64,000 nucleotides of DNA from Meghimatium bilineatum (GCA_034231615.1 CM067311.1:11976660-12040659); one strand, 5' to 3'. Positions 1 through 11,773 are shown, counted from the first letter of the stretch. A program made the numbers and translations. Notes: generated from the sequence alone by a model not told the origin.

Positions 1-39
1 TAAAACAAACAGAAAATAAAACACATCAAAATATCGATA

Positions 40-360
40 GAACAAAACAAACAGAAAAATTACGGAACGACAGAATATCTACACACGGGACTGAACGGCA
101 TTGATCACAAAGAGGCTCGATTGTGACACGTTGATAGATGTAAGGATTCTCAAATGAGTTTCGAGTCCGATCACTTGAGAAACACGATTTATGGCAGTCA
201 CATGAAAGTCACAGGTAAACCAATGGTCCGTGTCATTGAAGTGATCATCAACTGGAGTACCGTCTGGTTTGTGACGCTGTACAGAAGCTCGAAGAATCGA
301 TATTCAAGTCTCCTACAAGTTTTCTCTATGTACTTGATGGCGCAACGCTCGCAGATGATG
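40..360 (-). pseudogene. GIY-YIG-like retroelement fragment, minus strand
   Basis: The reverse complement of about 40-360 resembles 840-1100 over its length (shared TGACACGGACCATTGG-type and ACTGCCAT blocks, then a TIEPL-encoding segment). The translated pieces recall the C-terminal part of GIY-YIG nuclease domains found in Penelope-type elements. The frame is broken by stops and shifts. Homology to the partner copy is clear; the family name is inferred. Confidence 0.45.
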
Positions 361-739
361 GGGTAGAAATGACATTGTGGGAGACACATATGAAGATCTC
401 TTCAATGGCGAAAGTTGGCTTTGGAAAATGTGGCAGAACGTGTCTGGGTGACAAATAGTGTAGCATTCCTACGTTTTCAGCTGATTGTGTCAAAATGGTT
501 AGGATCCGCACGCGTGAGATGGCCCTGGACTAGTATATACCTGACATGCCTGAAGTTATTGTCACTTCTTTAGGCAAACTGAAAAGGGTGGAGGGGGGGT
601 CGCAGAACATATTATGCGTCTTGTGATTCGATTGAAGACGAGGAAGGTGTCGGAATAGGATTTGACGGGTAGCAGAGTTTTAGGGGGAAGGGAAGATAAG
701 AACAAGTTTGATCCTGTCCGTGGAGGATGTCCTTTGAGT

Positions 740-1120
740 TTTCCTGGTTGTCTCCTGGTAGGAAAGCACACACAAAGCAAGCCAGAGTTTAAGACTCCTG
801 CAGGGTATATCCGGCAGCGGAAGCTTTCTATCATCACATTGACTGTCTCGAGAAAGTCTCCCAACTGCACACACGCTGTACAGCAACAAATATCAGACTG
901 GTACACATGTTGCTGACCATTTCAATGTCACGGACCATTGGGGGTGCCCGTGATATTTATATGACTGCCATTACATCGTATTTCACAGATGACCGAGTTC
1001 GGAGCTCGATTGAAAATAATTACATCTTTCAATTTAGTACAATAGAGCCCCTTGGGGTCAATATTCGTCAGTCCTACAAGGAGATTTTCAGTTGTTACGT
1101 CATTTTTCTTTATCTTTAAT
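740..1120 (+). pseudogene. GIY-YIG-like retroelement fragment, plus strand
   Basis: Translated pieces read VADHFNVTDHW, then, in another frame, RSSIENNYIFQFSTIEPLGV followed by NI. The pattern of V..HF....H, then a charged helix, then F.T..P.G.N is typical of the end of GIY-YIG domains in Penelope-like elements. One or more frameshifts separate the parts, so this is a dead fragment. It is inverted relative to the copy at 40-360. Confidence 0.5.
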
Positions 1121-1384
1121 TTTATACGTATGTCTGTTTGTTTTGTATATTTTGTTGTATATGTTGTTTCACCTCTGAGTTTAGAATATAGAGCTTCAGA
1201 TAATAAAGAATAATGCACATGTTTCAATTCAATTCTCTATTGCAACCATACTAGTTCTCGTCTAAGCATCTGTTTGTTTATGTCTTCTGTGAGCAGTGTT
1301 TTACATTTGTTTAGTGGTTGTTTGGTTTGTTACTGTTCCATGAGTGTATACCCTATGATACAATGCCATTGTGTTATATATATA

Positions 1385-1698
1385 TATCATGTATTTGCGT
1401 ATCATGTATTTGCGTATCATGTATTTGCGTATCATGTATTTGCGTATCATGTATTTGTGTATCATGTATTTGCGTATCATGTATTTGCATATCATGTATT
1501 TGTGTATCATGTATTTGCGTATCATGTATTTGTGTATCATGTATTTGTGTATCATGTATTTGTGTATCATGTATTTGTGTATCATGTATTTGCGTATCAT
1601 GTATTTGCGTATCATGTATTTGTGTATCATGTATTTGTGTATCATGTATTTGTGTATCATGTATTTGTGTATCATGTATTTGTGTATCATGTATTTGT
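1385..1698 (+). repeat. 15-bp tandem array
   Basis: About 21 copies of ATCATGTATTTGCGT with C/T variation at one site (TGCGT or TGTGT) that comes in runs, which suggests local homogenisation. All six frames stay largely open because the period is divisible by three. Confidence 0.97.
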
Positions 1699-1867
1699 GA
1701 GTTGTTGTTTTGTTACTATAAAGGATTTCCTTTAATGTGAGATTGAAGTGAGAAACATTTTTCTAAAACCATCCAGCGCTGGACATTCAAAAATGTAGTG
1801 GTCGTTTCGCAAGAATGAGTGAACAGCCAGAATCTGGAGAGCGTTGTAGCTAACTGTATTCTATTCA

Positions 1868-2800
1868 GGTGATGTTAAGCAAATATTAAGAAGAGGAGTA
1901 AGACAAGGATGCATTTGATCACCAAACCTGTTTAATATCTACACAGAGAATATATTTAAAAATATAGAAGTAATTCCAGGACTCAAGATCAATGGGAAAA
2001 TGATAACCAACATGAGATATGCAGATGACACTGTTCTTTTAGCAGAAAGTGAACATGAACTACAAAGACTAATAGACCAAGTCAATAAATCAAGTAATGA
2101 ATATGGACTGGATATAAATATCCAAAAAATAAAAACCATGATAATCAGGAAAGACACAGAAGAAGAGGAGGTAACCATAAACATACAGGGAGAGAAACTA
2201 CAACAAGTAAAGCATTATCAATATCTTGGACACATAGTCACAAATGATGGCAGATGTGAAACAGAAGTTAAAAGGAGAATAGGAATGGCTAAAAGTAAGG
2301 TTCAATGACATGAGGAAAATATTAATATCTAAACAAATTATAAACAAGTTAAAAATGAGAAATATAAAATGCTACATCTATTCTATATTAATGTATGGCT
2401 CAGAAACATGGACACTAAATAAACAATTAGAAGATAAAATTGATGCCTTTGAGATGTGGGTATATAGAAGAATAGGGAGAACATCATGGAAAGAGAAGAA
2501 AACAAATAAAGAGGTACTAAAACACTTAATATGAAGAAAGTATTACTAAGAGAAATAAAGATCAGACAAATAAAATACCTTGGACACATTAAAAGACATG
2601 ACATCTTATTGAAGACCTTAATTGAGGGTAAAGTCAAAGGGAAGCGAGCAAGAGGTAGGCAGAGATACACGTGGGAGAGTAACATCACACGATGGACAGG
2701 TTACAGTCTTGCAGAGTGCACCACCAAGACAAGAGACAGAGGATGTTGGAGATCCGTTGCAGCCAATCTTCGTTGCGGACGGCACTTGATAATGATAGTG
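1868..2800 (+). pseudogene. LINE reverse transcriptase fragment, family L1 of this window
   Basis: 5'-truncated non-LTR retrotransposon. In order it shows RRGVRQGCI (motif before the active site, with a stop TGA at 1916-1918 where the better copy at 45.5-46.4 kb has Leu), FNIYTE, the catalytic MRYADDTVLLAE, QYLGHIVTNDGR, YGSETWTLN, and the tail KGKRARGRQRYTWESNITRW. Frameshifts occur near 2305 and 2525. It ends GCACTTGATAATGAT, a diverged form of the family's GATGAT tail. Dead copy. Confidence 0.9.
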
Positions 2801-3258
2801 AAGCGGTACATTTTTTCAAAGCTTGAATTTGGTACTCTGGTCTTTCATTCCCAGAAACTTGATATTGTCCTTGGGATTTGGGTAAGCCATATTCTTATAT
2901 AATTTCTCTTCCAGTGTTTCCAATGGTCCACCTATTCAGCCAAGTTTCTTTTATTTTTTCTCTGTCTGAGTCCGGCTCGATTAAATTCCTCTACGCAGAT
3001 CTCGTATCATCATCTAGTATAAGTAATGCTATTTGATTTTGAGCATGCCTGTCATTGGTTGGGGATACATAGTATACGCAAACTGACCAATAAAACGTCA
3101 CATCAGCCTAGATGAATGACTCGTCATGCAGGGCTATACTAGAGAGATGGCATTACATTTTCCGTCATGTTATTTAGTAGAATTCATCATCATCAAGTGC
3201 CGTATCTAAAAATATACGAACGGAATAGTTCACTTTTCCTTGACACACAGAGAAAAGA

Positions 3259-3345
3259 CATGGGCTGGAAGCAGATCGTGATAAATGGGAGAATTACTAA
3301 ACACAAATGGGACAGAGAAAGAAGAAACATGACAGTTTGACGCAG
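3259..3345 (+). pseudogene. Possible short retroelement fragment
   Basis: Translates MGWKQIVINGRITKHKWDRE and a little further, in a style seen in retroelement reading frames. A remnant CATCATCATCAAGTGCCG of the L1 tail, minus strand, lies just upstream at 3187-3204. Too short for a firm call. Confidence 0.25.
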
Positions 3346-3481
3346 TGTCATGGACGAGTGTCAACAACAGAAGTGATTACTGTCATCGTTTGCGGAAAGG
3401 GAGAGAGCTCTAAAGAGAACAATTACCTGGATGTAGGTAATGTACCTGGGCATGTTGCCGGTTACACATTAGTTCTACTGT

Positions 3482-3775
3482 TTCTTCTTCTTCTTCAACT
3501 TCTTCTGCGTTCGTTCTCAAACTAGCAGATTAGCAGGATATAGTCCGAAGAACGGAATGCGCTGTGTTATGTTTTACAGCATTGCTGCGATATATGCGCC
3601 TTTCGGCCTGACACATCCTATTTCAGGATAACTTTGGGTCACTGACCCTATATGGGATGGGACAGCCAACTCCATTCCATAACCTCCTTAGTCGCCTCTT
3701 ACGACATGCATGGAAGGTAAACAGTTTTGCTATTCTTTGCTCCTCTTTCTGGCCCCGGCAACACACAGACGGCTG
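3482..3775 (-). mobile_element. SINE-A copy, full length
   Basis: One of at least a dozen copies here of an approximately 290-bp element. Read on the minus strand it starts near GTGTGTTGCCGGGGCCAGAA, carries TTACCTTCCATGCATGTCGT, GACCCAAAGTTATCC and GTCAGGCCGAAAGGCGC, and ends in a (GAA)n tail after GAGAACGAACGCAGAAG. No obvious pol III A and B boxes. It is a non-coding, non-autonomous retroelement by shape. Confidence 0.8.
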
Positions 3776-4327
3776 TTAATATAACATATTAACCCGAAAA
3801 TAACATATTTAGTTGATACTTGGGCTCATTTACTGCTTTTTTGTATGTGCAATATTGTATGTACATCTTTTTTTATCTCAAGCCCGTAGATAGGAGGAAA
3901 ACGATTGGGGTGGGGTTCAACACCCTTCCTCCCATAGGAACTCAGAAAATTAAATTTAGTAGTAAGAAGCAAGTGAAATAGCTGGTAACATTCCTCTCAC
4001 CCCCAAACGGTATTGGCTCTCCACCAAATATGAAGAAATTAAATACAAACACAAGGACATGACTATTTTCGATAACCGCCCCTCCCCGTTGAAGAGGTAT
4101 TTATGGGCTTGATTGATCTACAGGACGTCTTAAACAGTGACAATCCATCATTCAATAATTCCCTGAAGTATTGTACTTATGACAATCTCGTATCAGAGAC
4201 ATACTAGCTATCATAATTACTGCTCAACCCAAAGATCGAGATGGAAGTCAAGTGACAGATGATTAACAGTATTTTTATGCCAATAATCTGCTACCAATGC
4301 CAGACATGTGGGCTGACAGCAGCCCAG

Positions 4328-4568
4328 CATCATCATCATCATCATCATCAAGTGCCGTCTCCGCAACGAAGGTTAGCTGCAACGTATCTCCAACATCTCC
4401 TGTCTATTGTCTTGGTGGTGCACTCTGCTAGACTGTAACCTGTCCATCGTGTGATGTTACTCTCCCACTTGTATCTCTGCCTACCTCTAGCTAGCTTCCC
4501 TTTGACTTTACCCTCAAGTAAGGTCTTCAATAGGGTGTCATGTCTTTTAATGTGTCCAAAGTATAGAA
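4328..4568 (-). pseudogene. LINE L1-family 3' fragment
   Basis: Minus strand encodes FGHIKRHDTLLKTLLEGKVK, then RGRQRYKWESNITRWTGYSL, then AECTTKT and AANLRCGDGT, ending in a (GAT)n tail. It is truncated at its 5' end where it meets another LINE piece. Confidence 0.88.
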
Positions 4569-4599
4569 AACTTAAAAAATGTGAGATTAAATTCCTGAA

Positions 4600-4985
4600 A
4601 AAATGGTGCAATAGTGACCAAACTAGACAAAATTAGAAATGAGGACATCAGGAGAAGAATCGGAATGAGCATGTACATAATACACCGAGAAACAACAAAT
4701 AAAATAGTTTGAACAAATTATGAAAATAAACCATAATCAACTACGAGCAACAAGAACATATAAGAAAATATGCGTGCAAGACCAGAGGAAGACCTAGAAC
4801 AATATGGATAGATAACATTAACACAACACTCAACAAATGCGGATTCACAGTTGTCAAGGCGTGTCATCTGGCCTTGAATAGACAACTAAAGCTCCCAGTC
4901 ACCACCACTACGCTTAACGGCAAGTGTGGATGTTCTGACCATCATCCACTTTGGGATAGATAATAGACAAGACCATGGATTACCG
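4600..4985 (+). pseudogene. LINE 3' fragment, family L2 of this window
   Basis: Encodes LDKIRNEDIRRRIGM, then, after shifts, KTRGRPRTIWIDNINTTLNK, the C-terminal basic region typical of non-LTR retrotransposons. The 3' end (CACCACTACGCTTAACGGCA then GATAATAGACAAGACC) matches the element at 19527-19834. Degenerate. Confidence 0.7.
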
Positions 4986-5217
4986 GGACCCGAAAGGGGA
5001 GAAGCATATAGAAACACTGTAAAGCATGTCGTAAGAGAGGACTAAGGAAGTTTTCTGGCGGAGCTGGCAGTCTCATGCCATATATGGTTAAGGTGACCCA
5101 GAAACAATTCAGGTTGAATAGTGTAATTATCGCAGCTGAGCTGTAAACAGTGTATTCCGTATTCCTGACTACATCCTTCTGATCTTCAGGAGTTTTAGAA
5201 TCAACGCAGAAGAAGAA
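4983..5217 (+). mobile_element. SINE-A copy, diverged
   Basis: Plus-strand copy from CCGGGACCCGAAAGGGGAG to CAACGCAGAAGAAGAA. It has many substitutions and indels against other copies, so it is old. Confidence 0.7.
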
Positions 5218-5292
5218 ACTAAACCTATTCCCCCAAAACAAAAATACGGCCAGAAACATCCGATTTAAGCTTCACTTTGACTCTATTTATGT

Positions 5293-5406
5293 TAGAATAG
5301 CCAACTTTCCCTCCCTAAAATATTCTTAGTCTCTTCTTATGACGTTCATTGTAGGTAAACACTGTCGCTATTCTTTACTCACCTTTCAGGCCCCCTATTA
5401 CATACG
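5293..5406 (-). mobile_element. SINE-A 5' part
   Basis: Minus-strand fragment matching only the first third of the element (AGGTAAACACTGTCGCTATT, then CACCTTTCAGGCCCC). The GAA tail end is missing. Confidence 0.6.
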
Positions 5407-5409
5407 AAA

Positions 5410-6570
5410 AACTAAACTAAATACATGTAGTTCTAAATGTAGTTGTGACAATTTCAAACAATTAATCTTTGTATTATGTATCTGAGATATTTAAAACACA
5501 TTTGAGATCCTGTTATGTGGATTACTGAACAGATGAAATATAATATCAATGGGAAAATGTACAAATAATATATACAGAATGCTAAATTAAGATGTCCTGT
5601 GATTTTAAACAATAAAATTATAAAAGTTCTCAAGACATTTTGGCGTCAGTCAAGGCCGTTTTTTTGTCAAGTCTATCTTCTTGGGTTGAGTAACGGAAGA
5701 GCAACTACAATGACGAAATTGCAATCATAATTCTTTCTCAAGGTGTGGATGGTGTAGATCAGGGGTTCTCAAACTCCTTCCTGTCACCACTGCTTTCGTA
5801 TAGAATTTACAGACCAACGCCCATCCCCTTCCCAAATCAGTATCGTAGTTGATGTCTTCGGTAAATGTGGGAAGGGGGCCGGGGTATCTAAACAAAAATA
5901 TTTATTCAATTCTTTGGGATTTTTAGTGACTTTTTTCACTTATCGTCAACATCGATAACTTGATAGTCTTATTGAAGAACGACTTGTGTACTTCAAGAAC
6001 AATGAGGTGTGAAATGTTTTCAGCAGTTTTATGACAAATAGCGATGAGTTGGTATTAATAAATATTCAACATTGTACTAGCAAAACACTAATTATTGAGA
6101 AATGTTTTCTGTTATAGTTGGGGATAGAAATTATACAAACAACAGTATGTTTTACGAAAATACCTATTCAAATTGTCAATCACAATAAAAAAAAAGTACG
6201 TATATATAATATTTTCGTCTAGAAAAATAATAATAAACACACTGTGAAAGATAAAACACTGTACCTTGTTGAGTGTTACATTGAGTTTATAACGTGTTTT
6301 TGTAGGTGGCACTGAGCTTGTTCTATGTTGTTGAATATATCATATTAATTTAAGTTGCATACAGTTTAAAAGTTTCCAGTTTCCATTAAATTCTCTTCGT
6401 TGTTTCTAATATTCGTAGTTGACACTATCTGGAATTGAACCAGGCCCATTCTAGTGGCACCGAATTGCCTGGTAACTCAAGTAAACGGAATTTTCCGCAT
6501 GTTTTTGTGGGGGGAGGGGGGGGGGAGGGTATCAGATCTTTACAACCGTAAAAGTTATAGTGCAAGAATA
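5410..6570. other. No gene recognised; repeat remnants
   Basis: AT-rich DNA. 5761-5776 (AGGGGTTCTCAAACTC) looks like a hAT-type MITE terminus. 6421-6480, minus strand, contains GGTTCAATTCC, a B-box-like word, in a tRNA-like setting. A G-rich run lies at 6511-6530. No reading frame of interest. Confidence 0.4.
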
Positions 6571-6574
6571 GTGA

Positions 6575-6935
6575 TAAACCAGTCACAACGACATCCTAGT
6601 TTGATACTATTTGCGACGACTGTGGCTTGACCATCAATACTAATAGTACAGGAGTTTTATGTCAAGCAGCTCCAAATAATCTACGCTAAATTTCCCACGT
6701 CAATAAATCAAAGAGAAAGAGATTGAAACTGTTAATAGTTTCACTTACCTAGACATCACTCTCACAAAATTATGTACATTATCTTATACCTATTCTTCTC
6801 CTCATGTCATCATTTCTCATTTTGTCTAGTTTTCTCATTCTTGTGGTTAAACATTTCATCTGACATGTTGTAAGTCTTCTCTGCTGGGCTGCTGTCAGTC
6901 CCCATGTTACATATCATCATAGCTCCCATCATATA
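6575..6935. pseudogene. Two short LINE fragments head to head
   Basis: 6600-6770 (+) reads CDDCGLTINTN, LCQAAPNN and TVNSFTYLDITLTK, which matches the palm-end and YLG region of non-LTR reverse transcriptases. 6770-6935 (-) reads KTRQNEK and is similar in DNA to 4610-4680. Both are broken. Confidence 0.55.
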
Positions 6936-7111
6936 TATATATAAAATCCTTTACTATCATTCGGCATTGTTTATCACTAAGTCATGTAGCTATAGGGAAT
7001 TGGCGAAGCAGGGTTGCTAGAAGATTGCATCGCCACCCACATTCGTTTTTATCAACTAAGTGCGACCTTTCACTAGCCGTTGATAATGTTAGGATATTTG
7101 TGTTTTACATT

Positions 7112-7134
7112 ACTAACCCTAACCCCAACCCTAA
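7112..7134 (+). repeat. Short telomere-like CCCTAA tract
   Basis: CTAACCCTAACCCCAACCCT followed by AAA: about three to four units of the CCCTAA telomeric repeat with one variant. Interstitial, so either a relic or chance. Confidence 0.5.
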
Positions 7135-7139
7135 ATAAA

Positions 7140-7660
7140 TAAATATTTCAATTATTAAATGATGAACATGACATTTACAAACATAAATAAGGGAAAGTAA
7201 ACATGTGGCGGCGTCTACTTGCACTGTACTAAAAACGGTTATATGGTAACACTCCCTACATGCCCATCAAATCGTGAGGACAGAAGATGCGCTTTACTGA
7301 CACTCTTAAGACAACACTGACTCATTTCAACGTAGACAGAAATTCGTGTAGTCTTGTACAAGAAATATCTGAATAGCGTTGCAGAATCTGGATTACTGAA
7401 GCTGAGGTCCTCAGATTGGATTTTGCTCAACAAAAACGTGCGAGAGGAAATGCAAGAGCAGCTCAATGTCTCACCAACTCCCACACATGTTCAAAGTTGA
7501 CTAAAAAATACAATTCCAGGCATACATAGGACAAATTAGTCACAGCCGGACACAGTCCAGTTCTCATAATCTTCATCATCATTTCTGTTGAGCTAATATG
7601 GTCATCATTGATTCCGACGACAGAACAAGGTAGTAGTTCTTTGATATCAGAGTTTATCTT
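7140..7660. other. No feature recognised
   Basis: Unremarkable AT-rich sequence. Reading frames under 90 residues show no known motif. Confidence 0.4.
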
Positions 7661-7670
7661 GCAACCAAGG

Positions 7671-7737
7671 GTCAAGCATGGTCAAACATGGGTCAAGCAT
7701 GGTCAAACATGGGTCAAGCATGGTCTAGCATGGGTCG
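7671..7737 (+). repeat. About 22-bp tandem array, three copies
   Basis: Unit GTCAAGCATGGTCAAACATG plus GG, with internal near-11-bp half repeats. Confidence 0.85.
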
Positions 7738-7895
7738 CAGAATAAAGGCAAACTAATACTCATAAATAGTAAGAAATATTAAGACATCGTACCTATGTTT
7801 TCCTTGTCACTTCTCGTTATCGTTACAAGCTTCAACTAAGGCATCATGAGACAAGTATTATCAAATACCTGTACCGAAACCGCTGAATGTAGAAG

Positions 7896-8120
7896 ACCTC
7901 TGCACAGAATTAATTAGGACTTAATTCGTTCCTTTTAAAAAAAACAATATATTATTGTCTTTCTTTGGTTCAACACTATTTATATACTTGGAATTCCATG
8001 CCAAAAATAGCCACGGCGACTTCAAGTATATACCTAGTGATCAAACATAACGACAATACAAAACCACGACAATAATGGAAAACATAACGAATGAAATTCT
8101 ATTTAATTCTGCGCAGAGGT
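7896..8120. mobile_element. Palindromic MITE, copy 1
   Basis: 225 bp. The left end ACCTCTGCACAGAATTAATT and the right end (reverse complement ACCTCTGCGCAGAATTAAAT) are near-perfect inverted repeats. The arms keep pairing inward (ATTCGTT, then CAATATATTATTGTC-like, then TATACTTGG against its complement). No coding capacity. It would fold into a long hairpin. Related to the element at 13622-13805. Superfamily not assigned. Confidence 0.8.
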
Positions 8121-8519
8121 ATTATAAGTAACGTTGAAGGTCACGCATGTTTGTATCATACACTTTTCATTCTACATCTGTACTTGAGTAAAATAGACAA
8201 TGTTTAAAAATTAGTTAATATTCATAAAAGAAATTGCTACTAAATTTGTAGGTAAACGTCAACAAGAAAATAATGGGGAAGTAGATATGTTTTCAAAGCA
8301 GAAAATGGCCAAATAAACATACCATTAATCGAAACAAATTTCATGGAAAATAGCCTTTAAAAATGAACAAATGTGTTAAATCTGATTTTAAATGAACAAT
8401 ATGGCAACACTGGACTTTAGTGGATTGATTGTTCTACATCATTGAATGATTGTAGAAAAATATTACATACTAGTTTATAGAGAGAGTTATACATTGCGAC
8501 ATATAATGAAATACAGCGT

Positions 8520-8800
8520 GGCTTTGTTACAATTATGTTGAAAAAAGAGTTCAAAAGATGTATGCGACTGACTTCAGAGTACGCGAATTTTCTTAAATGT
8601 ACTTTAACTCAATCCGCAGAGCAGCACACACCCTCCGGTAGTACCACACATAGCACGCAACTTCGTAGCTTCAAGCTATAACCCTGAAAGGCATTTCCGA
8701 AAAGGCACATGAAAAAAATGACCTTGTATCGAACCCTTCACCTCCTAAACATAGAACAAATGGCTTAGAGACTACACAACCAAATTCGTGGAATCGAAAC
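8520..8800 (-). mobile_element. tRNA-derived SINE, family T1
   Basis: Minus strand: a tRNA-like head with GAAGGGTTCGATACAAGG (B-box form GGTTCGAnnCC), then a body with CCTTTTCGGAAATGCC, AGCTTGAAGCTACGAAGTTG and TGAAGTCAGTCGCATAC. The body is shared with 36340-36560 (-) and 17688-17792 (+). The head has been tandemly expanded in the neighbouring array. Confidence 0.7.
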
Positions 8801-8990
8801 CTTCACCTCCTAAACATAAAACAAATGGCTTAGAGACTACACAACCAAATTCGTGGAATCGAAACCTTCACCTCCTAAACATAAAACAAATGGCTTAGAG
8901 ACTACACAACCAAATTCGTGGAATCGAAACCTTCACCTCCTATACATAAAACAAATGGCTTAGAGACTGCGCCACTAAAATCCCTGTATT
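8730..8990 (-). repeat. 65-bp tandem array made of the SINE head
   Basis: Exactly 65-bp spacing (units start at 8730, 8795, 8860 and 8925). Each unit holds, on the minus strand, GGCTTAGAG-type tRNA-like sequence and GGTTTCGATT. The first unit is continuous with SINE T1, so the array grew from the SINE's tRNA-like head. Confidence 0.85.
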
Positions 8991-8999
8991 GAAAAATAA

Positions 9000-10060
9000 T
9001 ACGATGCATGCAAGCGGCAAGGCAACGTCCTCTTATTCATTAACGCTACAGTGGCCACATAAACCCAGAATTTTAAAACGTGCTGAATTGGAATCTCACT
9101 TAATATACCCTTGCTCGTCACTTCCGTATTTCACAGATCTCTAAAAAGTTTCTAAACCATTTTGGGAATCACTCAATAGCGCACCACTAAGCTCGCGCAG
9201 CTGTCTGATTGGTTTAATTCCCAGCACGTGCTTCTTGTGAGCCCGGAGTGCTTCAAAACCCATTACCGTTTCCTAAGGGGGAAATCTGTCAAGCGGTATA
9301 ATGATGGTTTAAATAGGGAAAGTTTGGAGTGGGTGACGAATAGTCAAGTCTCTGCTAGTATCGATAGTTTCCAATTTTGAATGTCTTTGATAGCAGTGTT
9401 TTCGCTTTGGTTTGTTGGTTACAGGGAGTTCTGTATTGATCTTCAAGAGAGTACCCATTTGCTGTCTTGCTCCTTATGACGGTTGACAGAATAGTTTGTA
9501 CTGTCGAATTTATCTCGATGTTTCCAGTTGGACAATTTTTGACGAGACATATTTCTATAGTATTTGTTCGGGACATTGTAAGAAAACTTTACTGTTTTGA
9601 ATAATATTTTTAAACGAAATATTTACGTTTCGTAGTTTGTTTCTAAAAAACTGCTTTCTAAAACATTCGGCGGTCCAACAAATCACCAACAAACCCATAG
9701 CCCCTTAGGGTAGTAAGAGTGCCACTTTAACAACATCAACACAAAACTCCCACCATTTCTCTATGTTCTCAGTTCCTGATGAATGGGAGCAAAGAATAGT
9801 GACACTTTTACCTTCTAACATGACGTAAATGGCTATTAGTGTAGGTTTTAGGGTGGAGTTTAATGTCGTATTATATTCTAGCGTCAAGGTGATACAGAAG
9901 CCACCTGAAGTCGAGTGTCTCATTCTGAGAAGCGCATAATAGCTAAGTTGTAAGCTATGACACACCGCCAGCCGTTATAGGATTCTAGGACAACTTTGAG
10001 ATCATCTGCATGAGTTTCAGAATGAACTCATACGAAGAATTATCGATATATGCTGCTTCT
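9000..10060. other. No gene recognised
   Basis: No motif-bearing reading frame and no clear repeat. The short frames on the minus strand look random. Confidence 0.4.
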
Positions 10061-10061
10061 T

Positions 10062-10455
10062 CTTCTTCTTCTTTCGCTAATAATGTCTATATCTGCAGTG
10101 TTGTTTCTTGTATAAATTGGACAGTGTTTTCCATTTCTTGTTTTGTACCATAAAGTTTAACATTCATTGGTGTATCAGAAGGCCAGTATGTGCATCTTAA
10201 TGTGTCATAGTTTGCACATTCTTGAAGGATATGTTCTGAAGTCTGGTTGACTTGTCCACAATTACACTTTGCTGTTGTGCCAATTTTAAATTTTGTATAC
10301 ATATGGCTGTTTAGTCTATTGTGTTCAGTTCTCAGTCGAAATATGATGACCTGTTCTTGTCTGTTAAGTAGGTGGTAGTCATCCCGTGGAGGTAAGTTAG
10401 GCTTTCGTTGTGCATTTATCATGGATTTCTTTTGGTGATAGCTGATTGGTACATC
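10062..10455 (-). pseudogene. RNase H-bearing LINE 3' end, family R-b
   Basis: A 111-residue minus-strand frame reads KPNLPPRDDYHLLNRQEQVI, IFRLRTEHNRLNSHMYTKFK, CNCGQVNQTSEHILQECANY and ends QETTLQI. Such tails follow RNase H in some non-LTR elements and contain a CxC-H-C cluster. The 3' end is a (GAA)n tail after AGCGAAAG. Same family as 61600-62158. 5' truncated. Confidence 0.85.
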
Positions 10456-10740
10456 CGTTATATATGCTGCTAAATTATCAACACATTACAGGAAAGAGCT
10501 ACAAGTAATTTAGAAGCATCAAAGAAACTAAAAAAACAGACTCACATGAACAAACAGTATTCTTCCTGTTGCCTCCCCAGATAGTACAGAATGAACCTAA
10601 AGAACTTCTACCACAAACAATCTTAGAACTTTCAAATCATCTGTGTACTAACACGGAGGTAATGTGTAGTTGATCCATGCACTACACGCAGAAAATTCAG
10701 GAACAGAAATCAAACTTCATCATAGATTATCACTGAAGGA

Positions 10741-10880
10741 CACACATGCGGTTGTGTCTGTGAATCTCACCAATAGCCCACTAGACAAACTATCCATGCA
10801 AAAGAAAACTTTAGTAGATGACATGTCGCTATATTGAGGCTCTCTTATTGAAGATTTGTAGTATGTCATCTATACAATTA
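10741..10880 (+). repeat. Dispersed repeat E, copy 1
   Basis: ATGCGGTTGTGTCTGTGAAT, then CTAGACAAAC and TTTAGTAGATGACATG match 51285-51412 (-) and partly 22196-22240 (-). Non-coding, function unknown. Confidence 0.65.
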
Positions 10881-10935
10881 TAGACCCACTTTGAATAGAA
10901 TACTTCTTCAATCGGCATTGCACTAAGCCGAAAAG

Positions 10936-11180
10936 AATTACTAAGAGAAATAAAGATCAGGCAAATAAAATATTTTGGTCACATGACACTTTATTGAAGA
11001 CCTTACTTGAGGGTAAAGTCAAAGGGAAGCGAGCAAGGGGTAGACAAAGATACAAGTGGGAGAGTAACATCACACAATGGACAGGTTACAGTCTAGCAGA
11101 GTGCACCACCAAAACAAGAGACAGTGGATGTTGGACATCTGTTGCAGCCAACCATCGTTGCGGAGACGGTTCTTGATGCT
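10936..11180 (+). pseudogene. LINE L1-family 3' fragment
   Basis: Encodes KTLLEGKVKGKRARGRQRYK, then WESNITQWTGYSLAECTTKT, then RCGDGS. 5' truncated, with a short internal deletion at GHIKRHDT, and ends near GATGCTGATGA. Confidence 0.88.
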
Positions 11181-11403
11181 GATGAAGGAAATAGATGTTT
11201 TTTTAAAAAATAAGCAGTGGAACTAAATATGTTTCTTATAAGCAGTGGAAATGAACATTCGCTAAACTTGCAACTGTTGAAAATCAAAAGCAACCAGATA
11301 AGCCAATGGAAAAGAGTCAGAGGATTAAAGTAGTAAAACATACGAAATTAAACAGACATGAGACATATTAAATTATACAGCAAAGTAGCATAACGAAATT
11401 ATA

Positions 11404-11700
11404 TAGTAAACCGAAGAGAAAGAGAAAGAGAAGAGAGAGAGGGAGGGAGTGAGAGTGAAAGTGAGTGAGAGGGAGAGAGAGTGTGAGAGAGGGTGCGAGA
11501 GAGAGTGAGAGAGAGAGAGAGGGTGCGAGAGACTGAGAGAGAGGGAGGGAGGGAGAGAGAGTGTGAGTGAGAGTGAGAGAGAGAGAGTGAGAGGGTGCGA
11601 GAGTGAGAGAGAGAGTGAGAGAGGGTGCGAGAGTGAGAGAGAGAGTGAGAGAGGGTGCGAGAGAGAGTGAGAGAGAGAGAGAGAGAGAGTGAGAGGGTAG
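11404..11700 (+). repeat. GA-rich low-complexity array
   Basis: Impure (GA)n with GAGAGGGTGCGAGAGTGAGA-type interruptions. The minus-strand Ser/Leu reading frame is an artefact. Confidence 0.95.
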
Positions 11701-11773
11701 TGAAAACTTAATGAACATAAAAAATGAAAGCCGCAAAAACATAATCACAAACAACGAGATACTGTAGCAGAAC

